Source: Polyangiaceae bacterium (lineage in GTDB: Bacteria; Myxococcota_A; Polyangia; Polyangiales; Polyangiaceae). From it: DNA of 64,000 nt. A program made the position numbers and the translations under genes. Below the pieces are notes generated by a model. The model did no database searches. It saw only the letters and a program-made list of their open reading frames with translations, and was not told the origin of the DNA. Shown piece by piece: positions 23,587 through 30,444 of this stretch. Each line of letters opens with the position of its first letter. Positions within the stretch are counted from its first letter, which is position 1. The stretch spans positions 48,786 to 112,785 of the forward strand of contig JAICTZ010000022.1 of the NCBI GenBank assembly GCA_025936115.1, written 5' to 3'.

Positions 23587-24102
23587 ATGCACACTCGCAC
23601 TCTTTTGCTCACTCCCTGGTATTTCCCCATCAAGGTCCTTCGCTGGCAGGACGCCGTGAAGATGAAGTACGAAGAGACCGTCGACGTCGTCGTCGAATAC
23701 GACGACGAAATTCGTTCGCCGTCGGTCACCTGGCGCGTGCCGGCGGTCCTGCGCCTGCGCAAGATGGCGAAGACCGGCAGGCCCCGCGTGAAGTTCAGCC
23801 GGCGCAACGTGTATCAGCGCGATGGTCACCGCTGCCAGTACTGCGGAGAAAAGAAGCCGGCATGCGAGCTCAGTTACGACCACGTCGTCCCGCGTTGCGC
23901 GGGAGGACGTACGACGTGGGACAACATCGTGACTGCGTGCCGCGCGTGCAATACGCGCAAGGACGACCAGACTTGCGACGAAGCGGGCATGTGGCCGCTC
24001 CGTGCGCCACGTCGTCCAGCGACGCTGCCTATCGCGCCGCCGCTCTTCGAGCGTGACGTGCCTCGCGAGTGGCAGGGCTTCACGGCCGGATTGGCGGACT
24101 AA
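23587..24102 (+). CDS. HNH endonuclease-family protein
   Basis: 171 residues from the ATG at 23587. The same frame runs back through the tRNA array to 22969, but that part is only translated tRNA sequence. It matches the widespread small HNH family: N-terminal RTLLLTPWYFPIKVLRWQDAV, a middle VKFSRRNVYQRDGHRCQYCG, then LSYDHVVPRCAGGRTTWDNIV and CRACNTRKDD. Two C-x2-C pairs would bind structural zinc and the His of YDHVVPR is catalytic. The family is usually chromosomal with unknown target. Here it lies directly between the tRNA array and rtcB, so a role in RNA or tRNA cleavage should be considered but is not shown. Confidence 0.88.
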   Translation: MHTRTLLLTPWYFPIKVLRWQDAVKMKYEETVDVVVEYDDEIRSPSVTWRVPAVLRLRKMAKTGRPRVKFSRRNVYQRDGHRCQYCGEKKPACELSYDHVVPRCAGGRTTWDNIVTACRACNTRKDDQTCDEAGMWPLRAPRRPATLPIAPPLFERDVPREWQGFTAGLAD

Positions 24103-24106
24103 CGAG

Positions 24107-24145
24107 CCGTTCGACCGTGGGGTCGTCCCACCCGCGGTCGAACGG
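24107..24145 (+). other. Long hairpin between the HNH gene and rtcB
   Basis: CCGTTCGACCG (24107-24117) is the exact reverse complement of CGGTCGAACGG (24135-24145), with an inner GTGGG/CCCAC stem. No T-tract follows, so it is not a classic terminator; it could stabilise or process the tRNA-HNH transcript. Confidence 0.6.
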
Positions 24146-24181
24146 ACAATTCGAAGCGCGCGGTTTTGTAGTTCGCGCCGA

Positions 24182-24209
24182 CCGGGCTCGACTTCCGGAA
24201 GAGGCGCCA
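24182..24209 (+). other. tRNA 3'-half-like element ending in CCA, 21 nt before rtcB
   Basis: CCGGG (24182-24186), 7-nt loop CTCGACT containing the conserved TCGA, TCCGG (24194-24198), then AAGAGGC, G and CCA (24207-24209). This is the layout of a T-arm, acceptor 3' strand, discriminator and CCA end, but no matching 5' acceptor strand was found. A relic or a regulatory tRNA mimic. Confidence 0.5.
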
Positions 24210-24230
24210 TCAACTTGAGGAGCTCGAACA

Positions 24231-25439
24231 ATGCAGGTCATCGAAACAAACCACGTACCGATCAAAGCCTGGGTCGACGGCGTCGCGTTCGAAGAGGTCG
24301 CTCGCCGTCAGGTCGAGAACGTCGCGAGCATGCCCTTCGTCTACAAGCACGTCGCGATCATGCCCGACGTGCACTGGGGCATGGGTGCGACGGTCGGCAG
24401 CGTCATCGCGACGCAGGGCGCTATCATTCCCGCCGCCGTCGGCGTCGACATCGGCTGCGGCATGGTGGCGGCACGCCTCGACCTCGAGGCGTCGGAGCTG
24501 CCCGATTCGCTCGCCGCCATGCGTTCGGCGATCGAGCGCGCTGTCCCGCACGGACGTACCGCGAACGGCGGGCCCGGAGACCGCGGAGCGTGGAAGAACC
24601 CGCCGCACGCGGTATCGTCCACGTGGACGAAGCTCGGCGAACGCTTCGCTCGCATCGTCGAGAAGCACCCGAAGATCGCGAAGAGCAACCACGAGAACCA
24701 CCTCGGAACGCTCGGGACCGGCAACCACTTCATCGAAGTGTGCCTGGACGAGGCGCAGCGTGTCTGGGTCATGCTCCATTCGGGCTCGCGCGGCGTCGGC
24801 GGCCGCATCGGCTCGTACTTCATCGAGCTCGCGAAGCAAGACATGCGGCGTTGGTTCGTGAACGTCCCGGACATCGATTTGGCGTACATCCCCGAAGGCA
24901 CCGCGCACTTCGACGACTACCTCACGGCCGTGGGCTGGGCGCAGGACTACGCGCTCGCGAACCGCACGCTCATGCTCGACGCGACCGTTTCGGCGATCGC
25001 CGAAACGCTCGGCAAGCCAGTTTCGTTTCGTGAAACGGCGGTGCAGTGCCACCACAACTACGTTTCACGCGAGCACCACTTCGGCGCGAACGTGCTTGTC
25101 ACGCGCAAGGGCGCGGTCCGTGCGCGCGACGGCGAGCTCGGCATCATCCCTGGCAGCATGGGGACACGGAGCTACATCGTGCGCGGCAAAGGTAACCCGA
25201 TGTCCTTCGAGTCGTGCTCGCACGGCGCCGGACGCAGGATGTCGCGCGGCGAAGCGAAGCGCACATTTTCGCTCGAGGATCACGCGAAGGCAGTCGAAGG
25301 CGTCGAATGCCGCCGGGACGTCGACGTGATCGACGAGACGCCCGGCGCATACAAACCGATCGACGCCGTGATGGAGGCCCAGAAGGACCTCATCGCCATC
25401 GTCCACGAGCTCAAGCAGGTTCTCTGCGTCAAAGGATGA
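24231..25439 (+). CDS. rtcB: RtcB RNA ligase
   Basis: 402 residues, normal for RtcB. GAGGAG at 24216-24221 supports the ATG. Metal- and GTP-site residues are all present: D73 and C76 in VDIGCGMVA, H166 in GTGNHFIE, H183 in LHSGSRG, H274-H275 in QCHHNYVS, and the guanylated His331 in SCSHGAGRR. RtcB joins 2',3'-cyclic phosphate (or 3'-phosphate) and 5'-OH RNA ends with GTP and Mn2+, the ends made by most tRNA-cleaving toxins. No archease or RtcR gene adjoins it. It is the last gene of the tRNA array-HNH-rtcB run. Confidence 0.97.
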   Translation: MQVIETNHVPIKAWVDGVAFEEVARRQVENVASMPFVYKHVAIMPDVHWGMGATVGSVIATQGAIIPAAVGVDIGCGMVAARLDLEASELPDSLAAMRSAIERAVPHGRTANGGPGDRGAWKNPPHAVSSTWTKLGERFARIVEKHPKIAKSNHENHLGTLGTGNHFIEVCLDEAQRVWVMLHSGSRGVGGRIGSYFIELAKQDMRRWFVNVPDIDLAYIPEGTAHFDDYLTAVGWAQDYALANRTLMLDATVSAIAETLGKPVSFRETAVQCHHNYVSREHHFGANVLVTRKGAVRARDGELGIIPGSMGTRSYIVRGKGNPMSFESCSHGAGRRMSRGEAKRTFSLEDHAKAVEGVECRRDVDVIDETPGAYKPIDAVMEAQKDLIAIVHELKQVLCVKG

Positions 25440-25583
25440 CGCGCGAGCGAAGCGAGTGCACCGTGAGTGCTAAGATCGATAGATGGGACGAGGTGGCCTA
25501 GCGGCCGTGCCAACCGAAAGCGTCAACAGGGCTGCCGCAGGAGTCAGTTTCGGTGGCCCTCGCCGACATGATACGAGGCTCGC

Positions 25584-26369
25584 ATGCGAAAGATGCTTCC
25601 CGCGGCTGGACTTGCCGCGATCCTCGCTGTGCCCCACCCGGCGGGAGGCGGTCCGCTGGAGCCGGCGGCACCGATTGACGCGACCGCACACCAGCTCATC
25701 GTCGTGAGGGCGGCGAATTGGAGCAGCACCGCGGGCCTCCTCCAACGCTACGAACGGCAGTCGGCGGGTGAATGGCGCGAGGTCGGCAGCGTGGTTCCTG
25801 TCAACCTCGGCCGTCACGGATTGGCGTGGGGACGCGGGCTGCAACCATCCGACGAGCTGGGCCCGACCAAGCGCGAAGGAGACGGTCGCTCGCCAGCCGG
25901 GGCTTTCGATTTGGGAAACGCCTTCGGCTATGCGGACACCCTGCCGGACGGCGCGCACGGCTTTCCCTACCTCCAGAGCAAGCTGACCACCTATTGCATC
26001 GAAGACGTGCGCTCGCCCCACTACAACGAGATCATCGACACATCGCGCGTAAAACCTTCGGCGTGGCAACGCTGGAGCCCGCTGCGGCGGACCGATGGGC
26101 TCTTCCGCTGGGGCGTGGTCGTCCGCCAAAACTCGCCCGCTGTGGTGGTCGGAGCCGGATCCTGCGTCTTCCTCCACGTTTGGCGTGGCGAGCACCAGCC
26201 AACAGCAGGCTGCACAGCGATGCCTGCCAACGCGGTCGAAGACATCTTGCGCTGGCTAGACCCCGCGGCCGAGCCGGTGCTCGTGCAGCTACCGGAAATC
26301 ACGTACCGATCGGTTGCCACTCGATGGTCGCTGCCCGACGGTGACCTGGCCGCGCCCACTACCCGCTAG
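25584..26369 (+). CDS. YkuD-type L,D-transpeptidase-like protein
   Basis: 261 residues. The N-terminus MRKMLPAAGLAAILAVPHPAGG is a signal peptide. Catalytic region near residue 205: GSCVFLHVWRGEHQPTAGCTAMP, giving the H and the S/T-x-G-C motif with Cys as nucleophile. Upstream, GPTKREGDGRSPAGAFDLG is the conserved DGRTPxG-type element. It probably crosslinks or trims peptidoglycan in the periplasm. Stands alone after rtcB on the same strand; no link to RNA repair is evident. Confidence 0.85.
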   Translation: MRKMLPAAGLAAILAVPHPAGGGPLEPAAPIDATAHQLIVVRAANWSSTAGLLQRYERQSAGEWREVGSVVPVNLGRHGLAWGRGLQPSDELGPTKREGDGRSPAGAFDLGNAFGYADTLPDGAHGFPYLQSKLTTYCIEDVRSPHYNEIIDTSRVKPSAWQRWSPLRRTDGLFRWGVVVRQNSPAVVVGAGSCVFLHVWRGEHQPTAGCTAMPANAVEDILRWLDPAAEPVLVQLPEITYRSVATRWSLPDGDLAAPTTR

Positions 26370-26387
26370 CTTTCTCGCCGTGGGGCG

Positions 26388-27074
26388 TTAATCGACTACC
26401 TCCACCCAAACCCGCGCGACGCCCGGTTGATTCTGGAGCCGTTCGACGAGCTGCCAAATGGTCACCTCTGAGTTGAGCCGTACGTCAAGCGAGAGGGTTG
26501 TCGCGGGCTCGACCGCAGTATCGACCTCGACATTCGCAACACTAACGTCCAGACACAGCTTGGCGAGATCGCTCGTCACGGCTTCGGCAGTTGCCCCGTT
26601 AGGCTTCAGAGTCACGCGGACCCGGCGCCGAACGAGGTGATCGGCCTTGTCCTCGAACCGCCTGAGCACCGTCAGCGCAAGCAGCCCCATGCAAGTCACG
26701 GCACCGCTTTCGACGAACATGCCCGCTCCGGCGCTCATTCCGATCGCCGTCACGAGCCAGATGCCCGCTGCCGTCGTTAGTCCTTGAACCGTGACGCCTG
26801 TGCGCAGGATCGCCCCACCCGCGAGAAAGCCGACCGCAGACACAACGGACGCCGCGATACGCGAGGTGTCGACCTCCACGAGATCGGATTGGCCGTAGTG
26901 TTGGTAGTAGACGAACTCCGATGAGATGATCATGAAAGTTGCCGCGGTGAGCGCCACGATAAGGTGCGTGCGGAGGCCAACTGGACGCCGATGCCGATCT
27001 CGTTCGTACCCGATCACCCCGCCCAGGGCCGCGCCAACCGCGATACGGACGATCATCTCTCCATGCGTGAGCAC
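26388..27074 (-). CDS. MgtC/SapB-family membrane protein
   Basis: 228 residues from the GTG at 27074, which gives VLTHGEMIVRIAVGAALGGVIGYERDRHRRPVGLRTH in register with the family. The region has hydrophobic segments around residues 10-25, 40-60, 72-95 and 100-125 and the conserved ER-x7-GLRTH motif. A soluble C-terminal ACT-like tail ends PGVARVWVEVVD. MgtC proteins act in magnesium or acid stress and phosphate balance. A longer frame up to 27170 has no hydrophobic start and was not used. Confidence 0.85.
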   Translation of the reverse strand: MLTHGEMIVRIAVGAALGGVIGYERDRHRRPVGLRTHLIVALTAATFMIISSEFVYYQHYGQSDLVEVDTSRIAASVVSAVGFLAGGAILRTGVTVQGLTTAAGIWLVTAIGMSAGAGMFVESGAVTCMGLLALTVLRRFEDKADHLVRRRVRVTLKPNGATAEAVTSDLAKLCLDVSVANVEVDTAVEPATTLSLDVRLNSEVTIWQLVERLQNQPGVARVWVEVVD

Positions 27075-27129
27075 GGGTTCAGCATAGCGCAGCGTTGACG
27101 GCTGCGATTTCGTCCACGCCTGCAACGCC

Positions 27130-27160
27130 GTGCACGAGCAGGGACTTGAACCCACGCACC
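27130..27160 (-). repeat. tRNA-Leu-like 3'-end copy 1 (possible att site)
   Basis: Minus strand reads a T-loop TTCAAGT flanked by a partly broken T-stem, then CTCGTGC, an acceptor strand shared with the intact tRNA-Leu(CAG). 29 of 31 bases match 28239-28269 in direct orientation. Confidence 0.6.
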
Positions 27161-27449
27161 GATGGCGCACGCGCTCGTTCGGACGACGACGCGGAGGCAG
27201 TGATTATCCGTTGGGTCAAGGGGATGCTGATGCTGTATATTTTGGACGCCGCTGAGCAAGCTCACCACCCTCAAGCTGTCGCGGTCCGATCAGCAGTTTG
27301 ATCGACGTCGTTCGGGCGCGCAGCATGGCGTCTTCAAATGCCGAAACGATCCGCGTGCCCTTCAGGGCGCTCTCATGGGCCGCCCCAATCACCGGAACGT
27401 CCAAGGCCACCACGGAGATCATCTCCATTATTGAGCGGGAGAGTCCAGG

Positions 27450-27893
27450 ATGAATTACACATCGGCGCTGGCGGAGCTGCTCTCACGTCACGGGTTCCGC
27501 CGCTTCGTGATGTCCCGGAGCCAAGTTGGACACCTGTTGCTGGCCGGGAACCTCGACGGCCGGCCAATCGACATCGTGCTCGACACTGGGGCGTCCAAGA
27601 CCTTCGTTGAACTGAGCTATTGTCGTTCGGAAGGAATTGTCGTGCGCGACACTGGGCAGCCCGGACATGGGGGCAACGTATATACGCTTGGCGATGCCCG
27701 GTTGACTCTCGAAGGGATGCCAGTCCAATCGGATGGCGTATTCGCGCTTGATATGACCAGCACCAACCAAAGGTTGATCATGAGGGGAGCTGACCCGATA
27801 CGTGCTGTGATCGGCCAGGATGTCCTGCGCTACCATCACGCAGTGATCGACTATGCGACATTGACTCTTTTCCTCCAGGAGGAACCTGCCTAA
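27450..27893 (+). CDS. Retropepsin-like aspartic protease (clan AA)
   Basis: 147 residues with no signal peptide. The motif IDIVLDTGASKTFV (D45-T-G-A) is the catalytic DTG of single-domain aspartic proteases of the retropepsin-like type, which work as dimers. Downstream hydrophobic pattern VIGQDVLRYHHAVIDYATLTLFL fits the closing psi-loop (GQDVL). It sits between two direct repeats of a tRNA 3' end and may be part of a small insertion. Substrate unknown. Confidence 0.75.
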   Translation: MNYTSALAELLSRHGFRRFVMSRSQVGHLLLAGNLDGRPIDIVLDTGASKTFVELSYCRSEGIVVRDTGQPGHGGNVYTLGDARLTLEGMPVQSDGVFALDMTSTNQRLIMRGADPIRAVIGQDVLRYHHAVIDYATLTLFLQEEPA

Positions 27894-28238
27894 TCATCGA
27901 TTCCTAATTTGGCAGACACCCGCAGCCAGCATCGCGACTGCCTCGTGTCGCCCGGGAGCTGGCCGCTCTCCCTCGCTCTCGGTTCTCTCACCGCGAGCCG
28001 GCTCAGAGTTACCCTGTCGAAAGAATCGGACCCGAGGGACTGGCGCATCCTTCCTCATCTCCCGTAACAGGCGGGCGGCCCGGGCTTGCTTGGAAGCTTG
28101 GAACCCTTGCGCGTCACGGCACAGCGTTACGCCAAAATTGGCGCAGGACACCCCAAGGACTTCTGAGCGATGCATCGAGGGCAACTGCACGTGCACTTCA
28201 AGCAGGCGTCGAGGAGTCACCGTCAAGATCACGGGAGA

Positions 28239-28269
28239 GTGCACGAGGAGGGACTTGAACCCACACACC
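28239..28269 (-). repeat. tRNA-Leu-like 3'-end copy 2 (possible att site)
   Basis: Second copy of the 31-bp direct repeat; differs at two positions from 27130-27160. It forms the downstream border of a damaged VapE-like frame, which changes to translated tRNA sequence exactly here. Confidence 0.6.
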
Positions 28270-28750
28270 TCAGAGACGTCCTGATTGCGCGTCACGTTTT
28301 CGAGCTCGGCCCACTCATAGACCCATGCTCCGCGCAGCTGCATGAGCGCGTCCTTGTCGAGCGCCGTTTCGCTATCCGCGAACTGTTCGCGCGGGAGTCG
28401 TGGTCCTGACCCGTGGATGCAGAGCCGCCCACGGACACACGACTGTATGCCTGCCGCCATCCAGGACCCTGCCCAACATTCCGGCACGCTGGAAGGCCTG
28501 ACCGAGCGGCGACGCGGCAACATCAACGACGGTCGCTGCCCCGGTGCGACCAGAGGTCTGAAGCCAGTCAGGACACGGTGCGAGCTGCCCGCGCACGAAA
28601 TCCTGCGCCCATTGGTACGAGCCGGCCGCTTGGATGCGTCGAGGGTGGCGCAATCACGTAGCCCCCGTTCGCCTTCAAGTCCAAGCCATCCGCCACCTTC
28701 GAGCTCGCCACGCGACTCTGCTCGGCTGCGGAAAAGTAGAAGTGCCGACG
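28270..28750 (-). pseudogene. Decayed prim-pol/VapE-type replication gene
   Basis: Fragments in three different frames on the minus strand line up with a phage or mobile-element primase-helicase. Near 28744-28620, HFYFSAAEQSRV and GYVIAPPSTHPSG match the bifunctional primase-polymerase domain. Near 28580-28480, QAFQRAGMLGRVLDGG and VCPWAALH match the downstream linker. Near 28370-28270, DKDALMQLRGAWVYEWAEL resembles the VapE helicase Walker B region. Large parts are missing and the frames disagree, so it is non-functional. It ends at a tRNA-type repeat. Confidence 0.6.
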
Positions 28751-28855
28751 CCGCCGTCCACCGTACGCACGATGGCCGCGCCGAAAGTATTGGCCGTCGC
28801 GCTTGCGTTGAATGAAAGGTCGGCATTGCGCACCAAACGGCTGCAGGAGGACAGC

Positions 28856-29911
28856 ATGAAGGTTTGGATCATCGGCGCGATCTCTTGCGCTGCGCTCGGG
28901 TGTGGCGTGGACCCCGTACAATCCGACCGGGACGTGCCGATCTCAGACGTTCTGGAGGGGGTTCGCCACGGCTTGATGGACTCCGGCAGCGCGTATCCGG
29001 ACGTCGTTGCGTTGTACTTCGTCGACCCTGCCACTGGATTCGTCGTTGGCTTATGCAGCGGCACGCTGGTCCAGCCGACTCGAGTACTGACGGCAGCCCA
29101 CTGCGTCCAAGGCTTCACGGGGGACATTTACGTCGTGTTCGACGCCGGATACCGCCAAGTGACCACTGTTCGCATCCACCCGCTGTACGCGAGCAACTAC
29201 TACGTCGCAACGCATCCCTGGGTGCCCGGGAACCATCAGGTTGGCTTGTCCGAGGGGGCAGACCTGGCGACGGTCGACTTCGCGGTCCCGATCCCGGTGA
29301 CGCCGAGGGTGATCGCGCCGAGCCCTGTGCCGTGGGGACAAATCGTAAAGGGAGTAGGCTTCGGGGAAATCGCCACGGGCGTCCTACCGGCACAGCGACG
29401 TTGGGGCGTCGAAATCGTGGACGTCCTCCTGCCGTTCGTTACGAACGGCACCGTGGTCATGCCGAACGGCACCGTCGTGCTGACGCCCTGGAGCCTTGAC
29501 AACGTGATGTGTCCCGGCGACAGCGGTGGCCCTGCGATCAACGCGAACGGACAGGTCGCGGCCGTGCAAAGCTTCACGAGCTTCCAGGGCAGCGCCGTTT
29601 GCGACGGTGGGACCGCAAACTCATTGTCCATGACCCACGATTTTCGCAGCTGGATCCTTGAAGACCCCGTCCAGCCGCTGCCGCATCACAACTACGCTCT
29701 TCCACCGGACGTGAACAACGACGGCTACGTGTCCGGGTTCGACGTCATAACCGTGATCAACGCCGTGAGCTCGGGTGGCGGCGTGAACGGATGCTCGAGC
29801 TTTTGCGACACCAATGCCGACGGTGTCCTCACCGACAGCGACGCTCAATACGTCATCGACGTATTGAGTCGAAGCGATTCGGCCGGATACACGATCACCC
29901 CGGTGCCGTAA
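28856..29911 (+). CDS. Secreted trypsin-like serine protease with dockerin-like tail
   Basis: 351 residues; AGGAGG at 28845-28850 decides the ATG. Signal ends AALGC, a possible lipobox. The S1 protease has LTAAHC (His), an acid in SEGADLATVDFAVP (Asp) and CPGDSGGPAIN (Ser). The last ~80 residues hold two EF-hand-like calcium repeats, DVNNDGYVSGFDVITVINAV and DTNADGVLTDSDAQYVIDVL, arranged as in type I dockerin. It may be anchored to a surface complex through this tail. The longer frame from 28634 was rejected. Confidence 0.88.
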   Translation: MKVWIIGAISCAALGCGVDPVQSDRDVPISDVLEGVRHGLMDSGSAYPDVVALYFVDPATGFVVGLCSGTLVQPTRVLTAAHCVQGFTGDIYVVFDAGYRQVTTVRIHPLYASNYYVATHPWVPGNHQVGLSEGADLATVDFAVPIPVTPRVIAPSPVPWGQIVKGVGFGEIATGVLPAQRRWGVEIVDVLLPFVTNGTVVMPNGTVVLTPWSLDNVMCPGDSGGPAINANGQVAAVQSFTSFQGSAVCDGGTANSLSMTHDFRSWILEDPVQPLPHHNYALPPDVNNDGYVSGFDVITVINAVSSGGGVNGCSSFCDTNADGVLTDSDAQYVIDVLSRSDSAGYTITPVP

Positions 29912-30444
29912 GGGCTGTCTCGAGGTTCTTCTTCACGTCCCCGACGACAGACGATTCGTGTGGTTGGGCGGCAACCTGCCGAGAAGCGTGGTCAGCGGCA
30001 CCTCGGCCAGACGGCTCTGCGCGATAGGACAGATAGCCGCCGCGGTTCCGTCGATCAGAGGAGGAGCGGAAGCGGCTCGAAGAGGAGGTGCGCCGCACTC
30101 GGTCGCCGCCTCCACGACTATGACGGCAGCGTTCGCAGCGACTCCGCGTTCTGGATTACCCAGCCACGCTCAGTTCGTCAACGGCAGCCACCAAAGTTTT
30201 TGACCCCCGCCGCGGACCACACGTTGGACGCCTTGACGGTTTTTCTTGGTCAGCCTTCACGAGTGGCATCGCCAGGCTTCGATCCGGTCCCGCTCCCAAT
30301 ATGGCACCGCCCCGGAAGGGCAGCCGGTCGGCCGTCAAATTGATGTGATACGCTTGCGCGTCGGAGCCTGAACGAAGACCAGCCGAGCCGGCCCATTGGT
30401 CGGATGCGCTTGAGCGGCGAGTCGAGCCTCCATCCCGTAATGTT
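29912..30444. other. 533-bp interval without a recognised gene
   Basis: No frame has a motif, signal peptide or ribosome binding site. The stretch lies just before the kinase gene and may carry its promoter, but no sigma54 or sigma70 box was clear. Confidence 0.4.

Noticed and set aside
24107..24145. Terminator after the HNH gene
   Set aside because: Very good stem but no T-tract on either strand; kept only as a hairpin.
27894..28826. 310-residue minus-strand frame
   Set aside because: Only parts match VapE-like sequence, other parts are translated tRNA 3' end; treated as a pseudogene region, not one protein.
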